A stretch of 64,000 nucleotides of DNA from an uncultured Oscillibacter sp. (GCA_910585385.1 CAJUDV010000001.1:84075-148074), one strand, 5' to 3'; counted from the stretch's first letter, positions 34,947-43,926 are shown. Made by a program: numbers and translations. The notes: generated by a model from the sequence alone, not told the origin.

Positions 34947-35565
34947 CCTGGTTCATGAATATCGTATCGGTGATTTTGGCGGTTGGATCAGAGGACTCCG
35001 CACTGGAGACCTTTTGCTGTTCTTCTGGAGACATCAGATCATACCAGTCCATTTTGCATGTTTTAATCCCGCCGCTTATGTATCCGATATAATCCATTGC
35101 GTCGCTTAAAATGAGCTTTATCTCAGGTGTGGTGGTATTCTTTTTGTCGCCGTCAATGTACTGTTTAATCATCTGCTGGGCGGTTTTGGAGGCGGATTCG
35201 ATATAGTCAATGTGACGGTATGAGCGCAGAGCCAAATTCTGTTCCTGCTTTTCCCAGTCCTCCTTGCTGGACATCTTTGTCAGCAGCCAAGAGAAGATAA
35301 CGCCTGAAAACGCTGTAATAACAGCAGAGGAGAAGGCCTCCAGCATGTTAAATGTCTGAAAAAAGATAGCGCATATTGTGATAATGCCGGAGGAGACCAT
35401 AATGGAATATTCCATTGATATATGAAGTTTTTTACCAGAAGCTTTTTGCTTTTTCGCAATTTGAATGCCGATCAGAGCGCCAATAGCGGCCGCTACCAGA
35501 GCAATCAGCAACACCTGCGGCCAAAAGTCCGCAAGAGAGGCCGCCGTCGCTGTTTCGTTTTCCAT
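34936..35565 (-). CDS. Three-helix membrane protein paired with a Panacea gene (putative toxin)
   Basis: A 209-residue protein. ATG 35565 (MENETATAASLADFW) is chosen because it begins one base after the upstream gene's stop (TGAGATG); longer in-frame starts overlap that gene by 86 bases. Membrane helices lie near 16-36, 52-70 and 75-97, followed by a cytoplasmic helical region (SKEDWEKQEQNLALRSYRHIDYIESASKTAQQMIKQYI) and a polar tail. I do not recognise a named domain. Its strict coupling to a DUF4065 gene suggests it is the membrane-active toxin of a toxin-antitoxin pair. It is AT-rich relative to its neighbours. Confidence 0.6.
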   Translation of the reverse strand: MENETATAASLADFWPQVLLIALVAAAIGALIGIQIAKKQKASGKKLHISMEYSIMVSSGIITICAIFFQTFNMLEAFSSAVITAFSGVIFSWLLTKMSSKEDWEKQEQNLALRSYRHIDYIESASKTAQQMIKQYIDGDKKNTTTPEIKLILSDAMDYIGYISGGIKTCKMDWYDLMSPEEQQKVSSAESSDPTAKITDTIFMNQEDA

Positions 35566-35566
35566 C

Positions 35567-36115
35567 TCACTTTCCAATCCTTTTTCCGTAGTATTCCTGC
35601 ATTTGCTTTTCAGAGATGATATTTCGGCAATAGTCTTCTTTGGAATAGCCAATCCGTGCGTTGCTCCACGGGTCTTCCTGGTGTGAGATGTTTTCCAGCT
35701 GATCGCCCGTGTAGTGCCCGTATGTCTGGTAAACGCGGTCTAGGAAGGACGCGGTGCCAGAATTGGATAACGCCGCTTGAACATCCGCTGACTGTGAAAT
35801 GGGGAGCCATCCCCAGTCACGATAGATAGAGTATAATTCCGGTGATACCGGGCCATGGACCCAGGCTTCAAAATGGCTTTGAAAGAGGGGCTTTTCATAG
35901 TTCGCCAAATACCATGCCTGGGCGTAGTAACACAGCTTTTGCAGCTTCTTGTGCGTCATAGCCTCCCTGGACAGGAAATATTTCGCGACTTCGGTGATCT
36001 GTTCCACAGCTTCTCTGCCTCCCTTCTGATCATAGACTGGCGAGGTGAATTTTTGGGGCAGCTTTTTTACAGACATTTTCCGTTTTTTAAGATTACAAAG
36101 ACCGATAAAAGACAT
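35567..36115 (-). CDS. Panacea (DUF4065/SocA-like) domain protein, putative antitoxin
   Basis: A 182-residue protein carrying the DUF4065 signature: VAKYFLSREAMTHKKLQKLCYYAQAWYLA, then PLFQSHFEAWVHGPVSPELYSIY. The family includes GepA and the SocA antitoxin and is found as the neutralising half of many toxin-antitoxin pairs with unrelated toxins. Either ATG 36115 or the Met at 36076 could start it; neither has a strong ribosome-binding site. It precedes and is coupled to a membrane-protein gene. Composition is clearly AT-richer than the flanking glyS and aspS. Confidence 0.8.
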   Translation of the reverse strand: MSFIGLCNLKKRKMSVKKLPQKFTSPVYDQKGGREAVEQITEVAKYFLSREAMTHKKLQKLCYYAQAWYLANYEKPLFQSHFEAWVHGPVSPELYSIYRDWGWLPISQSADVQAALSNSGTASFLDRVYQTYGHYTGDQLENISHQEDPWSNARIGYSKEDYCRNIISEKQMQEYYGKRIGK

Positions 36116-36431
36116 AACACACGCCTATTCTTACAATTATGATATATTAAATTTGTGATAAATGTCAATTGACGATATTCATGAATGTAAATATCTTGTT
36201 TTATATACTATGTGCGAAATGGATGATGTTTCACAAAGGGGCGAGGGTTCCCGTAACTTATATGCGGAATTGAGAAAAGTTGCGCTTTATTGTGCAACAA
36301 GACGTCTGATTCGCTCAAAATGACGGCGAAATTCTTAAAGGCGCGGAGTTTGCGGCATATTTTGCCGCTGATGAGGAGAGACGGCCCCTTTGCAAAGGGG
36401 CCGTCTCTATACTTTGGAGAATGCAGAGAAT
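36116..36431. terminator. Gap with a 30-base perfect palindrome
   Basis: The 316-base gap upstream of the Panacea gene is AT-rich on its left (36116-36230, likely its promoter region, though no clear -35/-10 pair stands out). On its right it holds a perfect palindrome at 36378-36407 (GAGACGGCCCCTTTG and its complement), which probably ends the aspS-DUF1275 transcript. Confidence 0.6.
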
Positions 36432-37070
36432 TTATGCGCGCGCGCTCACCATCACCGCCGGCAGGGGAAGGACCAGCAGGGGCAGACACCCGTAGATTCC
36501 GGGAATTCCCCACTGTCCCGTGCACCACCAGCCCCAGGCCGCCCCCAAATGAAAGCACGCCAGCGTCCCGCCGTAGAATTTCAGCTTCCGCAGCTGTTCC
36601 GCTTCCCGGGCGCAGAGGTACTCCGTCACACCCTCCGTAAACTGGCGGAGGTTATTGGTGGAGAAGATGGTGGCGCAGTTGTACCCCGCGGCCCGGGAGT
36701 AGGCCACCCACTGCACCGCCGTGGCGAAGAACATGGGATAGAGGGCCAGAATGGGGTCTGCTTCCGCCGGAATCCGGGCCAGCAGCAGACAGGCGGCAAG
36801 GTCCACGGCGATGGCCAGCAGCCGCAGCTGCGGGCCCCAGCCGTACCGCCGGCACAGCACGGCGAGGGAGATCCCCGCGATGTAGCAGGCCGTGCTCCCC
36901 AGCCGGACCAGGGCGGAACCCCAGGTTCCGTCCAGCCCGGCCACCACCAGATAGATGAGGTTGGCGGTCTCGGAGGAGCCAAAGACGCCGCCCCGGATCA
37001 GCAGGGCGTAGACCCCGAAGAAGCCTCCCGCCGCCGCCATGGCGTGGTGGGCCCAGGTCTCCCGGTCCAT
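36432..37070 (-). CDS. YoaK/DUF1275 family membrane protein
   Basis: A 212-residue membrane protein with about six helices. The start has the family pattern (MAAAGGFFGVYALLIRGGVFGSSETANLIYL, where GN/SxxTANL is typical), with the conserved FFATAVQWVAYSRAAGYNCATIFSTNNLRQ in the middle. The function of the family is unknown; transport is presumed. The ATG directly follows the aspS stop, and GGAGG lies inside the end of aspS, so expression follows aspS. Confidence 0.82.
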   Translation of the reverse strand: MDRETWAHHAMAAAGGFFGVYALLIRGGVFGSSETANLIYLVVAGLDGTWGSALVRLGSTACYIAGISLAVLCRRYGWGPQLRLLAIAVDLAACLLLARIPAEADPILALYPMFFATAVQWVAYSRAAGYNCATIFSTNNLRQFTEGVTEYLCAREAEQLRKLKFYGGTLACFHLGAAWGWWCTGQWGIPGIYGCLPLLVLPLPAVMVSARA

Positions 37071-38840
37071 TTATTCCTCCGGCTTCACCAGGGCGATGTG
37101 AAGCTCGTCCAGCTGCTTCTGGGTGACCTGGCCGGGGGCGTCCATCATGATGTCTGCGGCGTTCTTGTTCATGGGGAAGGGGATGATCTCGCGGATGGAG
37201 TCCTCTCCGGCCAGCAGCATCACCATGCGGTCCACGCCCGGGGCGATGCCCGCGTGGGGGGGCGCGCCGTAGGTGAAGGCGTTGTACATGGCGGGGAATT
37301 TCGCCTTTACGTCCGCCTCTCCCAGGCGCACCATCTCAAAGGCCTTGACCATGATCTCCGGGTCGTGGTTCCGCACCGCGCCGGAGGAGAGCTCCACGCC
37401 ATTGCACACCAGGTCGTACTGGTCGGCGGTGATGCTCAGGGGGTCGATCTCCCCCCGCTCGGCTTTCAGCAGCACCTCCAGCCCGCCGGAGGGCATGGAG
37501 AAGGGGTTGTGGCAGAACTCCAGCTCGCCGCTCTCCTCACCGATCTCGTACATGGGGAAGTCCACGATCCAGCAGAAGGCGTACTGCTCTTGATCCATGT
37601 GCCCCGGCACCGCGGCGCCCAGGGTCTTTACCAGCACGCCGGCGGTCTTCCGGGCCAGCTCCCCGGCGGACAGGGCCACCAGGGTGTTGGGCTGGAGGCC
37701 CAGGGCGGACACCACGCTGTCCTTGATGGGCTGGACAAATTTGGAGATGCCCCCCACGATCTCTCCGCTTTCATCCAGGCGGAACCAGTAGGGCTTGCCG
37801 CCGGAGACGACCTCCACCTCCGCCAGGGTTTTGTCAATGAATTTCCGGGTCTCGTGGAACTCGCTGACCACCACGGCTTTGACGGTGTTTCCCTGGAAGG
37901 GTCCAAAGCCGCAGCCGCCCAGCAGGGCCGTCACATCCTGAACGGTGAGGTCGATCCGCAGGTCCGGCTTGTCGGTGCCGTACTTCTCCATGGCCTCGGT
38001 GAAGGGAATCCGCAGGAAGGGCGCGGAGCTGGCGCTGCTGTACTTGCCGTACTTGGCGAAGATGGGGGGCAGCACGTCCTCAATGACTTGGAACACGTCC
38101 TCCTGGGAGGCGAAGGCCATCTCCATGTCCAGCTGGTAAAACTCGCCGGGGGAGCGGTCCGCCCGGGCGTCCTCGTCCCTAAAGCAGGGGGCGATCTGGA
38201 AATAGCGGTCAAAGCCGGAGGTCATGAGGAGCTGCTTGAACTGCTGGGGGGCCTGGGGCAGGGCGTAAAACTTGCCGGGGTGGTTCCGGGCGGGCACCAG
38301 GTAGTCCCGGGCCCCCTCGGGGGAGGAGGCGGTCAAAATCGGCGTGGTGATCTCCAGGAAGCCGTGGTCCGTCATGCCCTGCCGCAGGGCGGAGACCACG
38401 TTGCACCGCAGGACGATGTTCTCCTTCACCGCGGGATTCCGCAGGTCCAGGTAGCGGTACTTCAGCCGCTGGGTCTCGTCGGCCTCCCGGCTGCGGTTTA
38501 CCTGGAAGGGCAGCTCGTTGTGGCGGCAGCGGCCCAGGATGGACACCTGGGCGGGAACGATTTCAATGTCGCCGGTGGGGAGCTTGGGGTTCTTGCTGTC
38601 CCGCTCCCGGACAATGCCCTCCACGGAGATGGTGGATTCCTTGTTGATGGCCTTGAAGGTGTTGACCATCTCCTCGGTCTCGGCCACCACCTGCGTGGTG
38701 CCGTAGAAGTCCCGGAGGACGACGAAGGCCAGGCTGGCGCTGACAATGCGGATGTTCTCCATCCAGCCGGAGAGCTTGATCTGTTTTCCGGCGTCGGCCA
38801 GGCGGAGCTCGCCGCAGGTGTGGGTGCGGTTTTGTGTCAT
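37071..38840 (-). CDS. aspS: Aspartyl-tRNA synthetase
   Basis: A 589-residue class IIb synthetase. The ATG at 38840 (MTQNRTHTCGEL) has AAAGGAA upstream; a far longer frame is artefactual. The N-terminal OB-fold binds the anticodon. The catalytic core shows FRDEDARADRSPGEFYQLDMEM (motif 2) and PHAGIAPGVDRMVMLL (motif 3), with the bacterial GAD insertion between. The bacterial-type length suggests a discriminating or non-discriminating enzyme that cannot be told by eye. It lies downstream of hisS on the same strand, the hisS-aspS order common in Firmicutes. Confidence 0.96.
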   Translation of the reverse strand: MTQNRTHTCGELRLADAGKQIKLSGWMENIRIVSASLAFVVLRDFYGTTQVVAETEEMVNTFKAINKESTISVEGIVRERDSKNPKLPTGDIEIVPAQVSILGRCRHNELPFQVNRSREADETQRLKYRYLDLRNPAVKENIVLRCNVVSALRQGMTDHGFLEITTPILTASSPEGARDYLVPARNHPGKFYALPQAPQQFKQLLMTSGFDRYFQIAPCFRDEDARADRSPGEFYQLDMEMAFASQEDVFQVIEDVLPPIFAKYGKYSSASSAPFLRIPFTEAMEKYGTDKPDLRIDLTVQDVTALLGGCGFGPFQGNTVKAVVVSEFHETRKFIDKTLAEVEVVSGGKPYWFRLDESGEIVGGISKFVQPIKDSVVSALGLQPNTLVALSAGELARKTAGVLVKTLGAAVPGHMDQEQYAFCWIVDFPMYEIGEESGELEFCHNPFSMPSGGLEVLLKAERGEIDPLSITADQYDLVCNGVELSSGAVRNHDPEIMVKAFEMVRLGEADVKAKFPAMYNAFTYGAPPHAGIAPGVDRMVMLLAGEDSIREIIPFPMNKNAADIMMDAPGQVTQKQLDELHIALVKPEE

Positions 38841-38959
38841 AAGTCTGATTCCTTTCTGTAATAAGAATTGCAATTTATACTGAATGTTCTGAAAGCTTGG
38901 GAGGATTCGGCCGCGGGCCGGGACGGGGGGCGCCCGCCGGGGCGAAACGCCGTCAATTC

Positions 38960-39475
38960 CTAATGGTATCCATACGCCTCCCATGTGGGAATCATCTCCC
39001 ACAGCAGTTTCCCGATTTCCTCTCCCGCCTGGGCGCCGTCCGGCTGTACAGAGCAGGGGAGAAATCCCTCCATCTCTGAATTCTGATAGTACCATTTTCC
39101 TCCGCTGAACATCAGACTGAGACGGGATGAGGAACCTGTGAAGATCAGGGTAAAGGAATGCGCCGCTTCCGGCGGCTCAGGGGCCGGCCGGTGCCAGAGC
39201 CCCAGGGGCCGGGCGATCAGGTTGGAGGCCGGGCGGTGGAAGGTCAGGGGCTCTATGGCCTCAAAAATGCGGTTTCGGGCAATCCCGGTCTCTATTTCCA
39301 GAGAGCGGCTGCCGCCGCCGGAGAAGACCTGGCAGTGGATCGCCTGAAAATCACTGAGAGATGGCTCCAGCTGATAGAGCGTCAACCCCCGCCGGTATGA
39401 CAGGCCCGCCGCCAGCAGCGCGGCCAGCAGGACCGAAAGACCGGCCCGCGCCAGCGCCTTTTTTCGCTTCGTCAT
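38960..39475 (-). CDS. Membrane-anchored hypothetical protein coupled to hisS
   Basis: A 171-residue protein. ATG 39475 overlaps the hisS stop (ATGA). It has one N-terminal membrane helix (residues about 10-28) and an extracytoplasmic domain of about 140 residues. Its IEPLTFHRPASNLIARP segment resembles VERLRFRRPPGNLVREY in the protein at 47396-47959, and the two share order: anchor, LTLY/LGMG strand, RFxRPxxNL motif, then a FTLIFTGSSSRLSLMF-type sheet. They look like paralogues of an unnamed family. It should be expressed from the hisS T-box transcript. Confidence 0.65.
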   Translation of the reverse strand: MTKRKKALARAGLSVLLAALLAAGLSYRRGLTLYQLEPSLSDFQAIHCQVFSGGGSRSLEIETGIARNRIFEAIEPLTFHRPASNLIARPLGLWHRPAPEPPEAAHSFTLIFTGSSSRLSLMFSGGKWYYQNSEMEGFLPCSVQPDGAQAGEEIGKLLWEMIPTWEAYGYH

Positions 39476-40845
39476 GGCCGCGTTCCCGGCTGCTCCCAAA
39501 TCACCGTCCCGCCCCCGCGGGCATCCAGCCCTGCCTTGATGCGGTAAATTGTCGCCGCGGCGTCCAGTTTGGTCTGCTCTCCGGTGGCCATGTCCTTGCA
39601 GGCCACAACGCCCGCGCCGACCTCATCCTCTCCCAGGAAGATGACATAGGGAATCCCCAGCTTGTCCGCATAGGCGATCTTCTGCTTGAACTTCTTTTCC
39701 TCACAGTGGAGCTGTGTCCGGATGCCGTTTTCCCGCAGCTGTGTGGCCAGGGCGATGGCCGCCGACAGGTCCTCCGTCATGGGCAGGATCAGCACGTCCG
39801 CCGGGGCGGTGGGCAGGTGGGGATTCAGCATGCCCTGTTCCCCCAGAACGTAGAACAGCCGGGTCAAGCCAATGGAAATTCCGACTCCGGGGAGTTGTTT
39901 ATCCGTGTAATATTCCGCTAAGTTATCATACCGCCCGCCGGAGCAGACGGAACCGATCTCCGGATGGTCCAGCAGGGTGGTCTCATAGACGGTGCCGGTG
40001 TAGTAGTCCAGACCCCGGGCAATGGTCAGGTCCACGGAGAAATTCTCCTCCGGGACGCCGAAGCCGCCCAGGTACTGCACCACGGTTTTCAGCTCCTCCA
40101 GCCCCTGGTCAAAGACCTCGTTTCGGCCCCGCCGGGTCTCCAGGGCGGAGAGGACCGCCGGGGGGTCCCCGGTGATGGAGATGAAGTCCAGGATTTCCCG
40201 GGCGTGCTCCGGGCTGACGCCGAGGTCCCCGGTGAGAATGGCCTGAACCTTTTCCGGGCCGATTTTATCCAGCTTGTCTACCGTGCGCATGATGTCGCCG
40301 GACTTTTCCGTCAGCCCCAGGCAGGCGTAAAAGCCGTTCAGGATCTTCCGGTTGTTCACCCGGATCTGGAACCGCCGCAGCCCCAGGGCGGAGAACGTCT
40401 TGTAAATAATGGCCGGGATCTCCGCCTCGTTGAGAATGGAGAGCTTCCCGTCGCCTATGATGTCGATGTCGGCCTGGTAAAACTCCCGGAACCGGCCCCG
40501 CTGGGCCCGCTCTCCCCGGTAGACTTTGCCGATCTGGTAGCGGCGGAAGGGGAAGGTGAGGTCGTTGTAGCGCAGGGCCACGTATTTTGCCAGAGGCACT
40601 GTCAGGTCAAAGCGGAGGGAGAGGTCAGCGTCCCCCTTCTGAAAGCGGTAGATCTGTTTCTCGGTCTCGCCGCCGCCCTTGGCCAGAAGCACCTCGCTGG
40701 ACTCGATGACGGGGGTGTCCAGAGGGGTGAAGCCATACAGGGAGTAGGTGTGGCGCAGGGTCTCCATCATGCGCTCCAGCTGCTGCTGGGGCCCGGGGAG
40801 GAGCTCCATGAAGCCGGAGAGGGTACGGGGTGTCTGTTTTGCCAT
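39472..40845 (-). CDS. hisS: Histidyl-tRNA synthetase
   Basis: A 457-residue class II synthetase. ATG 40845 (MAKQTPRTLSGFMELLP) has GGAGCG upstream; the long N-terminal extension of the open frame lies inside the T-box leader and is not translated. Motifs are YQADIDIIGDG, RGLDYYTGTVYE and SGGRYDNL, with a C-terminal anticodon-binding domain (LILPMTEDLSAAIALATQLR). Controlled by a T-box leader; overlaps the small anchored-protein gene downstream. Confidence 0.96.
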   Translation of the reverse strand: MAKQTPRTLSGFMELLPGPQQQLERMMETLRHTYSLYGFTPLDTPVIESSEVLLAKGGGETEKQIYRFQKGDADLSLRFDLTVPLAKYVALRYNDLTFPFRRYQIGKVYRGERAQRGRFREFYQADIDIIGDGKLSILNEAEIPAIIYKTFSALGLRRFQIRVNNRKILNGFYACLGLTEKSGDIMRTVDKLDKIGPEKVQAILTGDLGVSPEHAREILDFISITGDPPAVLSALETRRGRNEVFDQGLEELKTVVQYLGGFGVPEENFSVDLTIARGLDYYTGTVYETTLLDHPEIGSVCSGGRYDNLAEYYTDKQLPGVGISIGLTRLFYVLGEQGMLNPHLPTAPADVLILPMTEDLSAAIALATQLRENGIRTQLHCEEKKFKQKIAYADKLGIPYVIFLGEDEVGAGVVACKDMATGEQTKLDAAATIYRIKAGLDARGGGTVIWEQPGTRP

Positions 40846-40901
40846 TGTGATTCGCTCCTTTTGCGTTTGTGATATGGTAGAATCTTCGCCGCTCATCTGT
40901 G

Positions 40902-41211
40902 AAAACGGCGCTCTCGTTCCCCAAAAGCTCTTTGGGACGAGAGCGCCGTTACGCTTCGTGGTGCCACCCAAATTCAAGGCGATATGAATCCCTCATTAAA
41001 ATATTCAATCGACTGAGTGAACTATTTTAATGGAGGATCCGTACCGTGCCTCCTTTGGCCTCCTGGTACGGGGAGGGAGCCGTGGGCGTTTCCGCCCCCG
41101 CTCCGCCGCTGTCCTTCCTCCGGGCCGAACGGGGCGCTTTCAGCGCTGCGCCCCTCTCTGGGGATCGGCTGACGGGCTACTGCTGCGGCGTCTTTGCGGT
41201 GATCCTTGCGA
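40902..41211 (-). promoter_or_regulatory. T-box riboswitch of hisS
   Basis: On the minus strand GGGTGGCACCACG (40969-40957) is the T-box sequence. The competing terminator is a long stem AACGGCGCTCTCGTCCC with its complement (40951-40902) ending in TTTT. Upstream GC-rich arms at about 41040-41200 would form Stem I. Histidine is inferred from the gene; I did not assign the specifier. Confidence 0.88.
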
Positions 41212-41217
41212 GTATCG

Positions 41218-41246
41218 ATTGTATGCGCTTTTTCCGGAATTGTCAA
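41218..41246 (-). promoter_or_regulatory. Promoter of the hisS T-box transcript
   Basis: Minus strand TTGACA (41246-41241), 17-base spacer, TACAAT (41223-41218): near-consensus. Confidence 0.85.
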
Positions 41247-41513
41247 GCGGCTTCTTTTGGCCGTGAAAAATCCTCCGGAGAGGAAAATGGATGGCGGGCG
41301 GTGGACTGACACGCCTCCCTGATAGACGCCTGCCCTGCCGCCTGTCTTCAGCCGCGGGAGCTTCGCCTCCGTGTCCCGCCGCGCTGCCGGAGAAGTTCGC
41401 TTTGTCCCATCCCCGCCTGGCGGCGGAGACGGCACCGGTTCCGCTTCGCGTCCTCTCTCCGCCGGGTTCCCTTTCACCGGGCGGTACGGGGGCTGAAACG
41501 GTGGGCGGAAATG
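41247..41513. other. Non-coding gap, nothing recognised
   Basis: Between the hisS promoter and the mgsA stop the sequence is GC-rich without a supported gene, tRNA or strong hairpin. Several long frames cross it on both strands but end inside the T-box leader and lack ribosome-binding sites. Confidence 0.5.
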
Positions 41514-41927
41514 TTAGGCGATGGGCCGGGTGGAGGGGTTGACGATATAGCGCCAGTCCAGATCTCCCCGGGCCAGGCCCAGTACCAGCATCTCCGCCGT
41601 GGCGATATTGCTGGCGAAGGGAATGTTGTTCTGGTCGCACAGGCGGGAGATGTAGGAGATGTCCCCGGCCATGCTCTCGTTGCTGGGGTCGTTGAAAAAC
41701 AGCACCAGGTCAAACTCGTTGTAGGCGATGCGGGCGCCGATCTGCTGGCTGCCGCCGTGGGCATAGGTCAAAAAGCAGTGGACGTCCAGGCCGGTGGCAT
41801 CGGCTACCATGTGTCCGGTGGTGTTGGTGGCGTAGATGTGGTGGCGGGACAGAATTCCGGCGTAGGCCGTGCAGAATTGGACCATCAGCTCCTTCTTGTT
41901 GTCGTGGGACATCAGCGCAATGTTCAT
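41514..41927 (-). CDS. mgsA: Methylglyoxal synthase
   Basis: A 137-residue enzyme turning dihydroxyacetone phosphate into methylglyoxal and phosphate, a bypass of lower glycolysis. Family motifs are MNIALMSHDNKKELMVQFC, the ATNTTGHM phosphate loop, HGGSQQIGARIA and FFNDPSNE. The catalytic acids (Asp in the SHDNKK and DVHCF segments) are present. The start is ATG 41927 with AAAGGAG; an earlier GTG is the Shine-Dalgarno region. In many Clostridia mgsA ends the mre-min cluster, and here it follows the minD-like gene. Confidence 0.94.
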   Translation of the reverse strand: MNIALMSHDNKKELMVQFCTAYAGILSRHHIYATNTTGHMVADATGLDVHCFLTYAHGGSQQIGARIAYNEFDLVLFFNDPSNESMAGDISYISRLCDQNNIPFASNIATAEMLVLGLARGDLDWRYIVNPSTRPIA

Positions 41928-41945
41928 CTGTCTGGCTCCTTTCAC

Positions 41946-42692
41946 TTATTTGATTCGCGCCAGAGGGACTTTCTCCCCCTGGATGCGCTTTGCGATGTTT
42001 TGATATGCCGCGGAGGCGCCCTGCCCTCCGGAGGGCAGCAGGGGCAGACCCTGGTTCAAATACAGGGGGAGGGCGTCGTCCTCCGGAATTACGCCCAGAA
42101 GGGGAAGCCCCGCCCGGTCAATGGCGTCGTCAATGGTGGCGTGGAGCTGGCGGAGCATCTTCTTCCGCACCCGGTTTACCACTAGGTGCAGGCTCCCCGA
42201 TGGAAAGCGGTGGAGCTCCATCACCGTGTGCTGGGCGTCCCGCAGGGAGGTGGCGTCCGCCGTGGTGACCACAATGCACCGGTCCGCTCCGCAGACCGCC
42301 AGGCGAAAGCCGGTCCCCAGTCCCGCCGGAGCGTCCAGCAGGCAGTAGTCAAACTGCTTTCGGACCTCCTCCAGCAGGGTTCGCATCTCCCTCTCCGTCA
42401 CGGGCGGACGGCTGCTGCGGACGGGGGCAGTCAGCAGAAAGAGCCCCGGCAGCTTGGGGTGCTCCGCCGCGGCGCTCTCCAGAGAGCAGCGCCCCTGGGC
42501 CACGTCGGAGAAATCCATCAGCGCCTTGTCGGAGAGTCCCAGGGCCAGGTCCAGGTTCCGCAGACCCACGTCGCAGTCCAGGCACAGCACCCGCCGGCCG
42601 CCTAGGGACAGGGCGGCCCCTACGCTGGAGACCAGGGAGGTCTTGCCGGTGCCGCCTTTTCCGGAGACGACGGCGATACATTGACCGTTCAT
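41946..42692 (-). CDS. minD: MinD/ParA-family ATPase
   Basis: A 248-residue deviant Walker ATPase: AVVSGKGGTGKTSLVSSVGAAL, then LCLDCDVGLRNLDLALGL and YCLLDAPAGLGTG, with the D-x-A-D segment VVTTADATSLRDAQ. ATG 42692 has AAAGGGGG upstream. MinD proteins position the division septum with MinC, but no minC or minE is adjacent. The C-terminal amphipathic helix (YQNIAKRIQGEKVPLARIK) is compatible with a membrane-targeting sequence. A flagellar FlhG or other partitioning role is possible. mgsA follows directly. Confidence 0.82.
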   Translation of the reverse strand: MNGQCIAVVSGKGGTGKTSLVSSVGAALSLGGRRVLCLDCDVGLRNLDLALGLSDKALMDFSDVAQGRCSLESAAAEHPKLPGLFLLTAPVRSSRPPVTEREMRTLLEEVRKQFDYCLLDAPAGLGTGFRLAVCGADRCIVVTTADATSLRDAQHTVMELHRFPSGSLHLVVNRVRKKMLRQLHATIDDAIDRAGLPLLGVIPEDDALPLYLNQGLPLLPSGGQGASAAYQNIAKRIQGEKVPLARIK

Positions 42693-42744
42693 ATGGGCCC
42701 CCTTTCCCCGCTGCTTTCCCGGTGTTGGAGTGAGATACATTTCA

Positions 42745-43455
42745 TTATAACGGATTTTTCTTAATTTTTGCAAATGTTCTGGGAAATTTTTTCTGTGTTT
42801 GCGCAAATTTTTTTATAATGACAACCCGGTGGCGGACCTCCGTCCCCGGAATCTCATACTCTGACGCCGCCTCCAGGCGGCCCCCCAGGGCCTCCATGGC
42901 GGGTCCGGCGGCGGAGAGCTCCCCGTCGGAGTCCACGGATTTCATGGCCAGAAAGACCCCGCCCACCTTTACATAGGGCAGGCACAGCTCGCACAGTGTC
43001 CGCAGCTCCGCCACGGCCCGGGAGGTGACCGCGTCGAACTGTTCCCGAAAGGCCGGGTCATGACTCTTTTCCTCCGCCCGGGCGTGGACGGTGCGGACGC
43101 CGTGGAGGCCCAGGGCGCCGCAGGTCTCCGCCAGCCAGTCCAGCCGCTTGTTCAGGCTGTCCAGCAGCGTCACGTCCAGGGAGGGGACCAGGATTTTCAG
43201 CACCATGCCGGGAAACCCCGCCCCGGTGCCCACATCCAGCAGCCGCCTCCCCTCCAGCGGGCAGACGTTCAGCAGCGCGGCGCAGTCCAGCATGTGCAGC
43301 CGCGCCACCTGCTCCGGTTCCGTGATGGCGGTGAGGTTCATCACCTGGTTTTTCTCCAGCAGCAGCTGGGCGTACCGGTCCAGCCGTTCCACGGCCCCCG
43401 CCGGGGGCTCCAGCCCCAGAGCCGGCAGGCCCTGTTCCAGCAGCGGGCCGATCAT
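42745..43455 (-). CDS. rsmG: 16S rRNA (guanine527-N7)-methyltransferase
   Basis: A 236-residue SAM-dependent enzyme. Motifs include MNLTAITEPEQVARLHMLDC, the SAM loop RLLDVGTGAGFPGMVLKIL, LLDSLNKRLDWL and VTSRAVAEL. Normally it follows mnmG (gidA) and precedes parA; here mnmG is absent and it lies downstream of mscL, overlapping the mscL stop by ATGA. The C-terminus is rather basic. Confidence 0.95.
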   Translation of the reverse strand: MIGPLLEQGLPALGLEPPAGAVERLDRYAQLLLEKNQVMNLTAITEPEQVARLHMLDCAALLNVCPLEGRRLLDVGTGAGFPGMVLKILVPSLDVTLLDSLNKRLDWLAETCGALGLHGVRTVHARAEEKSHDPAFREQFDAVTSRAVAELRTLCELCLPYVKVGGVFLAMKSVDSDGELSAAGPAMEALGGRLEAASEYEIPGTEVRHRVVIIKKFAQTQKKFPRTFAKIKKNPL

Positions 43456-43862
43456 CTCCGCTCCTTTAAGAGATCCCGGATCTCCGTCAGCAGCTTTTCC
43501 TCATTGGAGGGCTCCGGCGGGGCGGGAGGAGCGGCGGGGGCCGCCTCCTTCTTTCGGTGGAGGCGGTTGATGGTCCGCACCAGGCAGAACACCACAAAGG
43601 CCATCACCAGGAAGTTCAGCACCGCCTGGATGAAGTTGCCGTAGGCGATGACTGCGCTGCCGATGCTGAAGTTCAGCTCCGCAAAGGAGATGCTGCCGGT
43701 GAAGATGCCCAGAAAGGGCATGACAATGTCGTTGATGAGGGAGGTGGTGATGTTGGAGAAGGCGCCGCCGATGATGACGCCTACCGCCATATCCATCACA
43801 TTTCCCCGGGCGATAAAGGTCTTGAACTCCGTGAGAAAGGAGTTTTTCTTCTCGGAAACCAT
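43452..43862 (-). CDS. mscL: Large-conductance mechanosensitive channel
   Basis: A 136-residue protein with the family start FLTEFKTFIARGNVMDMAVGVIIGGAF, the first helix, a periplasmic loop and a second helix (FIQAVLNFLVMAFVVFCLVRTIN), then a Pro/Ala linker and a charged cytoplasmic helix. It forms a pentameric tension-gated pore for osmotic downshock. ATG 43862 has AAAGGAA upstream. Its stop overlaps rsmG. Confidence 0.95.
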   Translation of the reverse strand: MVSEKKNSFLTEFKTFIARGNVMDMAVGVIIGGAFSNITTSLINDIVMPFLGIFTGSISFAELNFSIGSAVIAYGNFIQAVLNFLVMAFVVFCLVRTINRLHRKKEAAPAAPPAPPEPSNEEKLLTEIRDLLKERR

Positions 43863-43926
43863 AAATACGATTCCTTTCGGTATAGGATCTGCCAAAATAT
43901 ACGGAGAGGAGGCAAAAAGCGCCTTG

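Noticed and set aside
36116..36431. Second half of a repeat copy flanking the Panacea pair
   Set aside because: I looked for the complementary end to the fragment at 34904-34946, which would show that the pair is nested in the element. No convincing match was found; the gap holds only a 30-base perfect palindrome.
41022..41477. Minus-strand frame upstream of hisS
   Set aside because: It runs through the T-box leader, the promoter and the gap. No start signal is seen and its composition is that of non-coding GC-rich DNA.
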